Shown piece after piece: positions 22,440 through 35,700 of a stretch of 64,000 bases of DNA. Position numbers and translations under genes: made by a program. Every line of letters begins with the position of its first letter. The first letter of the stretch is position 1. The notes under the pieces are model-generated. The model was given only the letters and a program-made list of their open reading frames with translations. It did no database searches and was not told the DNA's origin. Source of the DNA: Xiphophorus maculatus (Eukaryota > Chordata > Actinopteri > Cyprinodontiformes > Poeciliidae); contig NC_036451.1 in assembly GCF_002775205.1 (NCBI RefSeq), positions 19,476,351 through 19,540,350 of the forward strand, given 5' to 3'.

Positions 22440-25400
22440 GAAAAATAACATCCAAAATCTTAAGATGAAGTGGCCAGCTGTCTTACAGATGGTAAAATTC
22501 ACCAATTTTCTCTTTCAGTCTGCTATTTGTTGCTGTCAATACGGCGCCTCTGTGGGAAACTTAAGACTCACAAAACAAAAAGAGCAAAATGTGCCCACTC
22601 TTGAGCCTTAAGCATTCTCCAGAGCTTTGTTCGGAGCTGGAGACAATTAATAGCAGAGAAGCTGGATGGATTCAACACATTCTAACAGCACTCAGCAAAT
22701 CAAGACAAGATATCAGTTAGTGTTTATGAAACTCTACTTGTTTCATTATATCTATTTCATCCTTATTTATCATTTTCAATCTCTTATTGTAATGTTAGGT
22801 ACTTTATGATTATCATCAGTGAAAGATGCACTGTACATAAAGTTTGCTTAATGCCTAATCAAAATGTATATTAAAAGTTTAGTTGAAAAGTATAAAATCT
22901 CGGCCTTTTTACAAGAACTAAGACAGAAAAGACGTGTTCCTTCAGTCAGAAATAAACCTGCAACTTATCTCAGCCTAAAACACCATCAATAAACCAAATG
23001 CATAAACTTTACAAAGGTCATCCATGATACTCTGGATTGCTTGCATATGTTTTTTGGTGAGTAAATGATCGAATTTATAAGGCAGCAGAAAAGATTGGCA
23101 TAAAATCAAAACAGATCAAATTTAAAGGTGTACTCAGTGTGATCAAACATGCCTTTTTAATTCCCTTTTCTAAAAAATCTTTCACTTTTTTCCCAACCCA
23201 TTGGTAGGCTATGTTTAGCATCCACAGAGCATAGATTCTAGCCAGTAAACAGAGTGTGCACATCAGGGCTCTTCTGTCTGTAGTAGAAAAAATGTGATGG
23301 ATGAAGTTAGGCAGAAATTTGTGAAGTAGTGCTATTTGTTCTCAAAGATGAACAAATAGCATGTTTTTTTGACTATGGACATTGACTACGTAGAATGTTC
23401 ATAGTTAAGAAACATGCAACATCACCAAAAATGCAATAGAGGAATAAGGACTATTGTAATTGCATTTAAGTTGGACATTTCAAAATCTACCTGGGTCTAG
23501 ATCAGATTATAAAGTGTATCTTGTATATAGGCTCTTTTTTAAAACTCAGTTAGAAACTTCAGAGACAGACAATCTGAATGCCACATCTCAGGTTTTACAG
23601 GTAGTCGGCCTTCCTCAGCTTTGCTCCTGTCTTTGGGTGTACCGGCTATACTGTACCTGAGGCCAGACCCAGGGGAAAACCTCAATAATGTACTTAATAC
23701 CCTTACTTAACGCATTAAGAAATGCATTAACGTGTCGCAGGTTGCATATAGTTCCAGTAAGTGTTGGGGGGTGGGAGTAAAACCTATGTATGGAGGAGAA
23801 AGAGATGCTCTAGAAGGGTGAGAGGATTTATTGCCTAGCATTAGCAGCTCTAATCTGTTGCAGGTGTTTCTGGCTGTGCTCCCAGGCCAGCCCTGCTTTC
23901 CTCTCCAGGAGGCCAGGGCATTTTGTGCATGTTTAATAATGGATGGAAAGGAGTAAGTAAGGCAGAACTGAAGAAGAACTTTCTGCCTTTCCGTGGTGCC
24001 TACAGGAAGGTTTCTATCATTTTAACAATTCTCTTAAGAGAGGCGACATGAGGAAAAAGAGGACGTGTGTTTCAATTACTTCCTCCAATCATCATGTCAG
24101 TCAGAAGACAACTCACTTCATATTCACGGGTTTCCTCTTCCTCTGCAAACTCATTTATATGTGTACGACGGAAAACACCTTTAAGCTGCAGTATGTTTTT
24201 ATAACAAGGACAACTCCATCCTGACAAACAGAAGAAAACAGCTCAAACAGCAGGTCACAGCTTTCAGGGTGCACTACAAAAAGAGTAGACCACCGGGATG
24301 GATTGAGCTTCACAGGGAGCCTGTGGTGCCTTTGGGGTTTGGTGAACAAAGGCACAAAGGAACCCAGTGAGAAGGTCCAGCTCTGCGAGGGATCTGCTGC
24401 TCCTAGTGTGGCTACCTCTGAGAGAACAAGACTAAAGACTATAGAGAAGAATAGAAATAAAGATGTGATGTGCAGAAAACAGAATCATGAGACTAAAGAA
24501 ACTTAAAAGTCTAATGACTCAGGTTATAAAAAGAAAAATATATATATAGTGTTCATCAGTTGTTTTAAATGATTCAATTTTAGTTCAGTTGTTTACCTCA
24601 TCCCCTTGACATGCATGACGATTTTGTAAATGAGCTTGAAATACAGCTGCTGAGTCGCAACAATGCTCCTTTTACAACTTAGGCACTACTGCCCTCATGT
24701 GGACATTCGGATGCTACCAGTGTCTAAACACATGAAGTAAATTTACTCAAATTTAGTTCTGCCTTGAGACAACATTTTGTGAAATGGTGCCAAATAAATA
24801 AGCTGAATTGAATTGAATATGGGGAAAACTTAAAAAAAAAAAAAAGCCTAATTTTTTAATATACCGTCATGAATGTAAAACTTCAACATTTATCATTTCA
24901 AGGAGAAATTTCTTGGGTTCAGAAAATATAAAATAAAAACTTTATCTTAACTAGTGAATGAGTCATAAAGTTACAAAAATGCAGCCAAACGTTAGTCTGT
25001 AAAAACATGCTGTTCTGCTATCATTCTGACATGCAAGTACATATTAAAATGGCTTCATGCATTGCAACCAAACCTGATTTCCATTTTATGTTCTTTGTCA
25101 CCACATATTTTTCCTGTATTAAGCTTCTTGTCATGAACCCATCTTTCTACGCTAGATATAAACTGATCTATAAGGTATTGACTGGCTCCATGTAACTTTT
25201 CTTGTTTTGTTTTGTTTTTGTTACCGAATGTACTTTTCCTACTGCCATAACAAAAAATAAATGAAGAAATGTGTACATATAAAACAATACTGATATCAAA
25301 AACCATATTCAAATGTGATTTTAATCTGATAATCAGAAAAAATCAGGATGTTCAATCTTTTGACACAAAGAAGGTGCTTTTCCTTAAGAAGTCTAAATCT

Positions 25401-25500
25401 GAGAAACATTTAAATGCATTTCAGAATCAAATATTTTCAGCTATATTTGATGTGGGCATAAAATCCTGTGTGCATCAAAAACTTACAATAAAACCCCCAC
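22440..25500. other. Intergenic, no gene recognised
   Basis: No coding exon with splice support was found. A LINE/SINE-type tail (GAAATGGTGCCAAATAAATA with TTGAATTGAAT) lies at about 24779-24818, and a short TA run at about 24539-24548. Confidence 0.5.
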
Positions 25501-25518
25501 CCCATCTCAACATGTTTC

Positions 25519-28500
25519 CTATGGATCGTAGTTGAGGGCGTTCTGGATGAGATGGTGTGTTAGAGAGGGATACCAGTCTTTGATGAGATTCATGACATAT
25601 GTGTACCAGGGATAGTACAGCTCCAACTGCCTTGTTGCTCCTGTTATGATGATATTCAACGCAGCTTCTGACGCAGGATAGGCTGGTGTCGTGATGATTC
25701 CCCTGGAGTGCACAAAAAAGTCCTTAACATTAAATACAACGCAAGATATTGTGCATATTTATTGCATGATTAACAAACCTGACTGCTTTCAAAGCTGATT
25801 CGGTATCAATCAGTCCCAGTGTGATTAGAGAGATCGACACGTTGCTTTTCTTCATTGCAAGTTCATGGCTGAGGGACCCAAAAAATCCATTCAAGGCAGA
25901 TTTTGTTGCACAGTACGGGGCCGTGAAGGGATTGCTCAGCTTCCCTGCAAACCATAGATAAATATCTGAGTACAGTGCACGAAAAACAGATCCTACAGTA
26001 GAGCTGCACAAGTTTGCTCTGAGCTACTTAAAAACTTACAAGAAACATTTTAGATGGTTTTTTTTTAAAAAAACAACATACAAACTCAGGTTTGTATGTT
26101 GTTTGAAAAAAATTCACACTGAGAAATAAATACTTAAACTCAAAAGTATATAGAATATGGTGTTTACCGGTACTTAAATTGGAAAATTAAGATTCTTGTG
26201 GCTGATTGATAGTTTTCCAATAAATGCAATATATTATTAAAGGTAACAGGTTTTTTTTGTGAAAGAAACTAGAAATGCTAGAATTTTCCACACATGATCT
26301 AAATCACTTAAAGCCACTTAAAGAATATAAAAAAAACTTTTGAATCTGTCTTTGGGTGGTAATGACAATTTTTCTTTTGTTGCTAAATGTTCCATTAACA
26401 TAACCAAAAAAACAATAAAAAACAAATACCAATAATCAATGTCCATAAAAAGTCTTCAGACACAGCAACATATTCATGTGTTTCCTGGTGGGTTTGTATT
26501 TTAACCAAATAAAAACCACCAAAACTTAACTGAGGCCTCAGGAAGTTTACCTGAACATCTATACGCCGTTTTTTGGTTCTATTGAACCTCCATGGTGTTA
26601 AGATCCATTTTTACTTGTGATATTTTAAGTTGAAAAAGTGTTGAAGGGTTTTTTTTTGTCATAAAATTCTTTTTAACCTGTATTACTCATCTGCAACAGA
26701 AGGTGAAAATAAATGAATCCTCTTCATGGACTCTCCACCCTCATTTTGTCAGACGTGTTGTGTACTCCTATAACCATGTGGCCTCTGATGGCAGAGGCAT
26801 GAGCATTTGGTATAGTGTTTTGTGACCAGTTAGTCTTAGCAGATGCTCCTTTTAGGATTACCCAGTACCATCCCACTGTTGGCTACAGGTCAGTCATCAA
26901 TGGGGTAAGTCATATTTTTTGATTTGTGATACTCCTTTTTTTTCCACATTTAGACACAAGTTGACAAAATCAAATTTCTAAAACATTTGCTAAAAATGTT
27001 TTTTCTAAATGTTATACACACCATTTCCCACATTGCCCACCCCTAATACAAGTATACATGTGTCTAACTTTGCTGTCTATTAAGCTTACCTGCCATTGAT
27101 GACACTATAGCCATAGACCCTTTACTTTTCTCCAAAGAGGGCAAGGCTCTCCAGGCCATCTGTATGTAGCTAAAGAAATTGGGCTTCAGAAAACAAAAAG
27201 ACATAACGAGAAAGATCAGAGGCACCTTCTTTGTTTTAAGCACCGACAGACCATCAAAGTGCTCCATTACCTTCATGAGCCACCTGACGTGATCCACGTC
27301 TCCATCCCACATTGCAAAGCGAGTCACACCAATGTGGTTGAGAACCAGGTAGTCCAAGCCTCCCAGTTTCTCCAGAGCAAAGTCAACCACTTTGTCAGGG
27401 TCAGACTCAGTGGACATGTCCCCAGATATGTAGAGAGCTTTCTGGGCCCCCAGACTCAGACACTTCTCAGTAACCTATGAGCGAAACAAAGTAAATATGA
27501 GAAAACATACTGAGACTACCCTGAGCATTAACATATAGTTCGACTACTGTATGTTGAAACCATCTGATCATTTTCTATGTGAAACTAAAATTGATCATTT
27601 AAAAAAAAAGTGTTGCATTTACATGTGTGCTTTTTGGAAGCTGTTTTGTTATTACTTGCAAAACAGGCTGAATTACTACACAGTACTGAAGGACAGAGGA
27701 AATTGTAATAAAAGAAAAAAAAACTGACCTGCTGTAAAACTTTCTCCCTCCTTGCTGTGATGACAATCTGAGCTCCGAAGCGGGCATAATGATACGCCAT
27801 TTGTTCACCAATGCCTGAACTGGCTCCTGTGACCAACACTCTGGCACCCCTGAGAGATTCTGAAATAAAAACAAAAACCTTTATTTCTACTTATGAAAAA
27901 TAAATGCAAGAAGAAGAACAGCAACAGCAAGAAACTATCTGTGTCCACAAATGCACAAGATTCCCATTACATTGCATAAAGTACACCCCACAGGAAATAC
28001 TTGGTTGCAATTTGTTTTTACAGTCCCACATCTACAGCGGTTAACCTTGAAGACAATAAAATGTTATCTCAGCAAGCCATTGTATTGCATCTATAATCTC
28101 TTCAGAAAGCAGATGATTAGTATTTGCTAGCTCAACTTGCAGTGCAAAAATTCAAAAAGAGGTCACGGAAGGGTCATAATCAGGGTTTTAGAAAATCATT
28201 CAGTGTGCCAAAGTTTTAAAATGTTATAATTTAGTAACAGCTAAAAATGTCCATTCTTCTATTCATATGCTTCAGAATCTTTTTTAAGGAGATGCACCAG
28301 AAAGTGGAGCGACTGGAGTTTTCTCCAGCTGTGCACTGCTTGCCAGCTGGCTGAAAGAAGATTTCCACATTTTCCCTCTATTCACAAGAAAGGCAAAACT
28401 AGATGTTTGGAGTACAATGTCCATGAATGATCATGGCTACTAAAGAAGCATCATACATCTTCCTAATAAGGTAACACTATTAAAACTACAGTTACCAGGT

Positions 28501-29730
28501 TTCAGGCAGCATCTCAGTAGAGATGCTAACTGCAGGGACACCGCTAGCTTACTAAGTTAATCATAAAAATGTTAAAACAGAAAGGCCAGCTGGAAAGTAT
28601 GCTTAGTATGTGCACTCAATATAGGGTTAAGTCTCTTTTTAAATGAATGACTGCATCAATGCAGCATGGAATGACGCCACTCAGTCTGTGGCTTCAATAG
28701 TAGACTTTAGCGGGTCTGCATAGTATTCAGTGGTGTTTCTCATCTTCATCTTGACAATATTCCAAAGGTTAGAGTTGGGGTTTAGTTCAGCCTAATTCAC
28801 GGACCAATCAAGCACAGTGGCATTGTGGTCATTGAACCGCGAGTAAAAGAGATGTTGGCAGTGTGAACATGTGTCACGTCCTCCTGCAGGAAAAGGTAAT
28901 TGGCATCTCCATAAAGGTTGTCAGTAAAAAATGAAGCATGAAGTGCTGCAAAGAATTTCCTGCTAGATGGCAGTGCTGACCTTAAACTTCATAAAACAGT
29001 GGACCAACACAATAAGAGAATTCCCTGAATATATCTCACAATGAAAACTTTACACAGGACCTCAGTCAACTTGGGTTCTGTGTCTCTAGACTCTTTCTTC
29101 AAATTGTGGAACCTCGATTTTCAAATAAAATACATTTATCTGAGATAACTTTGGACTGCTGAGCATCAGTTCATTCCTTTATTCCTTTGGCTCAGTCTAA
29201 GGATCTCTGATCTCGTCTCTGGTTCAGGAGAGGTCTGACACATGTGACGCAACAGCAGACGCCTGGACCAGGTCTTAGAGAAACCAACAGGGGCAGCAGC
29301 CATGGACTTCAATGGTTTCTGCGCCCCAAAATGTCTCTAGTTTAAATTACGTTTTGCAAGCATAATATTTTATGCACGTATAAATAAACTAAATGGTACA
29401 TTATTATGTACGTAATTTAAAAAAAAGGAAGAAAAAAAAAACAATTTCACTTTTCGAAATAAATCCATTTTTTGAATTCCATTCTGAAACGATAAGTTGC
29501 CTGCATGATGCTTACAGTCTGTGTTTATTACCACATTTATCTGACATCCGCCAGTCATGCTCAAACATACATGTGCGCGTGTGTCGCAAGATTAACTCAT
29601 TAGCAGTTGGATTTATGGAAGCAGTAATACATTCATTTAACTTACCTGGATCAAAACTTGGTCCATTCCACTTGACAGCCAAGTAGCCAACACAAATGCT
29701 GGCAATTGCAATCTTTACGAAGGCTCCCAT
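25519..29730 (-). CDS. hsd11b1l: Hydroxysteroid 11-beta-dehydrogenase 1-like protein, copy 1
   Basis: Six minus-strand exons (29646-29730, 27729-27859, 27271-27474, 27090-27183, 25779-25944, 25519-25702) join in phase to 287 codons, the length usual for this family. It is a short-chain dehydrogenase/reductase. An N-terminal hydrophobic segment (FVKIAIASICVGYLAV) would anchor it in the ER. The NAD(P) motif TGASSGIG is at residues 39-46, followed by LVLNHIG, a catalytic Ser in IVSSMAG (about 168) and YCATK (Tyr182, Lys186). All catalytic residues are present and no break is seen. The substrate cannot be told from sequence; relatives act on steroids. The next gene upstream is a tandem paralogue with identical exon lengths. 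The first exon is fixed by the ATG and phase of the GTAAG donor. Intron 1 holds an antisense Tc1 relic. Confidence 0.92.
26071..26104. repeat. Perfect 15-bp-stem hairpin in intron 4
   Basis: AAACAACATACAAAC, loop TCAG, then the exact reverse complement. It sits in the largest non-coding interval between exons 4 and 5 of hsd11b1l copy 1. No function is evident. Confidence 0.85.
28620..29270 (-). mobile_element. Tc1-like transposon relic, antisense, in intron 1
   Basis: Read on the minus strand, this resembles a common teleost Tc1 family: a motif like LNHR near 29220, then a core and a degenerate DWSVNPDLNP-like stretch at about 28795-28815. The plus-strand words AATCAAGCACAGTGGCATTG and GGTTCAGGAGAGGTCTGAC are recognisable from that family. 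Frames are broken and ends are not definable. Confidence 0.55.
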
Positions 29731-29759
29731 TTTGTTTGTGCAATGTTTTTCTGTGTGTT

Positions 29760-31790
29760 TCAGCTTTCATGTGAGCTGAAATGTGTGTAATAATGCACTT
29801 TCTCGTTTTTCCCTGTTTTCCAGACGTTTAGGGGGCGTTGCTCCCAGGTTAATGTTTCATTGGACTAGAACTTGGCCTGCCTTCCGTCTCCTGGTGAAAT
29901 TCATGCTTTACTGTTGTGAACCATAAAAAATAGATAATTGTTATTATATTTGGATATATCAAAAAGTAAATAAATAATTAAAATAACTACTCGTTTTTAT
30001 ATGATCAGTTATCTTCTGGCTTAAAGAAAAAACAAAAGCTTGTCCCTGAAAGATCATTATGTTGCTTTGTTGACTACTGATTGGTTGAAAATGGTGGTCA
30101 GATCAGTCATCTTGTGTTAACTGGAAACTGGCCAGCCGGAAAAAAGACAACGGTGATCTTAAAGTCCTGAATGTGGTTTAATATTTAACAGTTTGTAAAA
30201 CAATTAAGATTGTTTTTTTTTTGTTTGTTTTTTTTACTGCTAACACTGAGTCAGATTTTTCTGGGGCTGTTTGTGCACCATAAACAAAATGCTGCTGTTT
30301 TCAATGCATTTTCTTTAACATAGTTCAGGAGAAAACAAAGAGGCGTAATGCGGGTGGAAAATTATTTATAGGCTACACAAAGCTGACTTGTGTAGGCAGT
30401 GAAATAATCTCAATAGCCAACTTATGAAATGTGGAGAAATAATTAGATGCGGCAGAGAAAGATTGGACCAGGACAGTTCTCATACATTTTATGTTACAGA
30501 CTCTCAGTGAACGCACGGGGGGGAAAAAGGCCCGACTACCTGAATGCAAAGTGCGCATGCGTATGAAGTGGCCCGGTAATATCAGGAGACGGATGCGTGT
30601 CATAAGATTTGACTACTAAAGCAACGTCGACTCCATTCCAAACTGAATAAATGTATTGGCCCCCACTTGTTGCACAGCCATATGCATCATGATTGTGAAA
30701 TTATTATATTAATCCTCGAAATATTATACTAATATTGATGATATTTAATAATAAAAATAAAACATCGTTTGGTTTTCATTTGATATTTATAGCCCAGCAA
30801 TTTTGAATGTCCAAAGTCCAACCTCCACCTCTCACCTCTAATCTCAGTGGCAAGCAATGAGGAAATCTCTCAACTTGGGGAAACACCAATAAAAAAATGC
30901 AATTTTCACATTCTATTATTGCGCATTTTATTTGTGGCATTATTTGTTACCTTTATGTTATTTTAGTGAATTTAGAAAAGGAGTGACAATGAATAAACTG
31001 TATATAAATGTTTCAGATGAAGAACAACCCTTTCTGTTTTTTTTTTTTTTTTTACAAAACTATGGATTGTTTGGACGTTGTAAAAGGATACTGAGAAGAA
31101 AAACAGTGAGGTTGAAGAAAAGATTAATATTATGTTATTTAATGGAGTAATAAAAACATTCCACAGAAAGCTGAAAGCTAACAGTTCAGTAATCTGTAGA
31201 AATGGTAAAGGATTAAAAATTAAACAAACACAGTGCAGTGAATGTGTCTATTAAAGATTTCTAAGATGACATTGGTGCTTGTCACAGGAGAAGATATAGT
31301 CCTCTATGTGTAGTCAGTGCTGCATTGAATTATTTAATCTAAAAATAATTTGAAAATAAAACTGAAAATCTACAACAGGCAATAAGATCAGGTTTGAGGG
31401 AGATTGTTGTTTATTGTTTTGAACAAAGCAACTGAAAATAAACAAAGGCAGCTAAGGTTTTTTTTTTTTTTTACCTGCAGAGGGCAGACTCATACCCAGA
31501 AGTTTCCAAGCTGCCTTTCAGACAATTTGATTTCCATAAATTTTCAAAGAAAAAAAAAAAGACATAAAATAAGAAGACACAATGAAACCTAATTTATTGT
31601 TCTTTAAAGTCCATGCACAGTGATAAGGCCATACAAGGAAATTAAAGAACTCTGTCTTGATAACTAGTAAAAATCAAAAGGGTAATTTTGGAAAATATAT
31701 GATTTTAACAGAATATATCAATATCAATTCAAACAGAAAAGTCAGGTAGAGAAAGTAACAGATGAGAAAATAATTAAATGATCTAAATCC
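29760..31790. other. Between the two hsd11b1l genes: no gene recognised
   Basis: This interval holds the putative promoter of hsd11b1l copy 1 just above 29730, poly-T runs, and AT-rich DNA. No TATA box stands out. No further exons were recognised. Confidence 0.5.
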
Positions 31791-31792
31791 AG

Positions 31793-32138
31793 GGCTGCAC
31801 AGTGGCGCAGTTGGTAGCACTGTTGCCTTGAAGCAAGAAGGTCCATGCAGAAAGTGGAGTTTGCATGTTCTCCCTGTGCATGCGTGGGTTCTCTCCGGGT
31901 ACTCCGGCTTCCTCCCACAGTCCAAAAACATGACTGTCAGGTTAATTAGTCTCTCTAAATTCTCCCTAGGGGTGAGTGTGTGTGTGCATGGTTGTATGTC
32001 TCTGTGTTGCCCTGCGACAGACTGGCGACCTGTCCAGGGTGACCCCGCCTCTCGCCTGGAACGTAGCTGGAGATAGACACCAGCACCCCTCCCGACCCCA
32101 TTAGGGACAAAGGGTGAACAGAAAATGGATGGATGGAT
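31793..32138 (+). mobile_element. tRNA-headed teleost SINE
   Basis: The head GTGGCGCAGTTGGTAGCACT is an A box of RNA polymerase III type. The B box that normally follows is missing through a short deletion after AAGAAGGTCC. The body (TTTGCATGTTCTCCCTGTGC, then CGACAGACTGGCGACCTGTC, then CTGGAGATAGACACCAGCAC) is a very common teleost SINE body. The tail is a short ATGGATGGATGG repeat. Orientation is plus, between the two hsd11b1l genes. Confidence 0.85.
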
Positions 32139-32735
32139 CTAAATGCTTAAAACTGGTGCTTTTGGTAGAAATGAAACATGCAATGAGAGAAATGGTTGGA
32201 GATGCCTTTTTTGTTGTAATTACGTTCATCATATATTTACATACTCACGTTTCTACTGCGTTGCATGCAGTGTTGCATGTAGAATTAGAAATTTGTCTTT
32301 TTCAGGCTCAAATGTCTTTTTTTCATATTTTTGCTCGTTGTGATGTACTGCAGTTTTCTGATTGTATTAAGTCTTGTCTCTCTGCACTTATGGTTCAGGT
32401 TGCTTTTCACCTTAACAGTGAATGGATCAATTTATTTTTTACTATACCCATCATCATTTTGGGATCAAATTGAACAACTACACTGAGCAGGTGTAATTTA
32501 ATACTCTGTGTAAAATTTCAAACAAAACCAACATTTTGAGCATGCTTGAGATGTCTGTTTTGCAAAAGTGTAATATTTTTTATATGAGCATAAAAACAAC
32601 ACAATGTGCAAACTGAAAGAGAATAAGGGTAGATTTCTGATTAATCCTATAGTATGACCATATGCCGATATTGCAGCACAAAATGAAACACATATATCCG
32701 TCCATAACAGCATTAATGCTGCAAACGAACATTGT

Positions 32736-35700
32736 TCATGGAATGTAGCTATAGGAGTTCTGGATGAAGTAGTTTGTTAATGAAGGAGACCAGTCTTTGA
32801 TTAGAGTTATGACTTGTGTGAACCATGGATAGTAAAGGTCCAGTTGTCTTGTTGCTCCAGCGATGATAATATTTAATGCAGCTTCTGTGGCGGGGTAGGC
32901 TGGTACTTTTGTAATGCCCCTAAAACCAGAAAATAACTCATTTGTAACTGATTTTCTTTTTTTCAAAATTCTTTGTGTATACTGACTTTAGCATATTTGA
33001 CAAACCTGACTTTCTCCATGGCTGAATCAGTATCAATAAGCCCCAGGGTGCATATTGAGATTGACACATTGCTTTTCTTCATGGCCAGCTCATGATAAAG
33101 GGACCCAAAGAATCCACTTAGGGCAAATTTTGTTGAGCTGTATGGTAGTGTGAAGGGGTTCGTCATTTTACCTTCAAACCAAAGACAAATTTCCCAGTAA
33201 ATTGCAGCTTTCTCAAGCACTTGAGTCAATAAAATTGCTTATATGTTCAGCTTGAGCTTAAACAAAAATATGAATGTGTAAGCATAAAAATGTGCCTTTT
33301 GAGAATTAGTTAATGCTTTTGTAACTGTACATTTATCACTTATGTGTCATAGCTTGATGTAAAGGCAAATATTGAGACAAACGTACCTAAAACTGATGAA
33401 ACAACCACCAAAGATCCTTTACTTTGCTCAAGAGAGGGCAAAGCTCTCCAGGCCATCTGAATGTAGCTAAAGAAATTGACCTTTAAAACACACACACACA
33501 TACACACACATCAAATAAACATCAAGGCATTCCCTTGATTTTATGTGCTGAGAAACTGTCAAAATGATCCATTACCTTCATTAACCACCTGGTATGTTCC
33601 ACATCTCCCTCCCACATGCCAAAGGTAGTCGGGCCAATGTGGTTGAGAACCAGGTAGTCCAAGCCTCCCAGTTTTTCCAGAGCAAAATCGACCACCCTTT
33701 CAGGGTCAGACTCATTGGCCATGTCTGCTGCTATGTGCAGGGCTTTCTGAGCCCCCAGACTCAGACACTTCTCAGCTACCTGTGAACAGCAAGGAGTAAA
33801 GTTTGCAAAACAGTTTAGCAGAGCTCCTGGTGCAGTTGAGATGACGTTAGGTGTGATTTGGTGTCTTATGGACAAGCTGAATGATACTAAATGATTGTGA
33901 TAGGAAGGAATATCGATGACAGGTGAAAAAGTTGATCAGGAGGAAGTAGATCAAACGGGGTAGAGATTAGAACATTTAGGAAGGATTGGTCTAGTTAAAA
34001 GTGGTAATAATGAAGCGGAAGCAGCAGAGGAAGATGATGGATGGATGGATGGATGGATGGATGGATGGATGGATGGAACAGGAGATAATAGGAGATGAAA
34101 ATATGGAGATAAAGAAAATGACGATGAATGATTGGGATTAGAATGATAAGCAAGTAAGGCAACAGAAATCCTAAAATGGCATACGAGATTAAAATGGTAG
34201 AAAATGAGGAAGATGATGGAGAATGTGTGGCGATGATGGATGAAAACATTAGGAATAATGATCAGGAAGGAGATGTATTGGGATGCAGATGAGGAGGATG
34301 AGGGAGACTAAGTAGAATTAGAAAGAGCGGTAATGAGAGATGAGGAAGGCGTGGAGGAATGATGGAGGGGTATGGAAGAAGGAATAAAAATGAGTGGAAA
34401 TAAAATAAGCTGAATGAAGATAATTAGGTTGAGAAGTGATGTGAATGAAGGAATAACAACGATAGCAGTAAATGAAATAGAATAGAAATATGATAAGTGA
34501 TACAGAGTGAAATTGACTAGAATGAGATGAAATAGCAATGATGCAAAAGAAATAAGGTCTAAGCAGTGGGAGAGAAAGACTTGTACTGATTAAGCAAACC
34601 ATGTAGGCTTGCTTGCTGATTAGATGTGTAGTTTAGATTGTCACCTCAATATCCCAGTTGAGGTTATATAAACCTGTTTCACTCACCTGACATTTCCAAA
34701 AGACAGAATGAAAAAAATTAAGCAAAACTGACCTGCTGTAAAACTTTCTCCCTCCTTGCTGTGATGACAATCTGGGCTCCAAAGCGGGCATAATGATATG
34801 CCATTTGTTCACCAATGCCTGAACTGGCCCCGGTGACCAACACCCTGGCACCTTTGAGAGATTCTAAGACAAAGTCCACACATTCAAAAAAACATACTGA
34901 AAAGATGCAAACAGTAAGGCCTCAGTTGTTATTTATTGTGTATAAACAGATATGTCCTAACACAGATTCACACAGGTATTTCACTCTACAACAGGATTTC
35001 CCTTTGGAATAATGATTCTTATCTTTTATGGCACTCGCTGTAAAACATAAACCCAATCAAAGTCCCGCACAGAATATTTCACGCAAAATGAAACCAGTCT
35101 CGCTCAAAGGACTCAGTGTACAGAAAATGTCCTTGGGACATCTCAGTTGCTTAACGAAATACACAATACACCTAAAGATACCAGCACTGTGCAGTTAAGT
35201 CGAGCTAAATCATGTGAATATTTGTGTTAAATATACTGCACAGTTTGTTCTGGTGGGATGAATGAATGTCTGTATTCTCTCCGTTCTAAAACTGTTTAGT
35301 CACTTGAGGAAAGCAGATTATGTGCAGTCATTTGCTCAGTTCACGATTCCGCTCCCAGTTATCCCAAAGCAATCATTAAAACCTCATAATCAATATTTTT
35401 ACACTGATTATTTTTATTCAGGGTAGAGAAGAAGGCATTTTTCAGGATCTGATTGTCAAAACAGTTGAATGATTGTGTTTGCATAGTTTATATTCAAGTA
35501 GTTAAGTGGAACAAATGTTGATATTTGAAAGAGCTACACATTATGTGACTGATGCTTAACATCATACAGAAAGCATCTGACACGACAATAAAAACATTTT
35601 ATGAATAATATTATTTTTTATATTTACTCTGTTTTTATAGGGGTGTGTTGAAGTTTATATTTTTAGATCATGAGGCACAAGAATAAAATTCTATTGTGAG

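Noticed and set aside
31800-31870. tRNA-like A box suggesting a tRNA gene
   Set aside because: The following body is a teleost SINE and the B box is missing, so no cloverleaf can be formed.
33995-34602. Several minus-strand frames rich in Ile, Leu, Ser and His
   Set aside because: They arise from the purine-skewed intronic tract; no gene signal.
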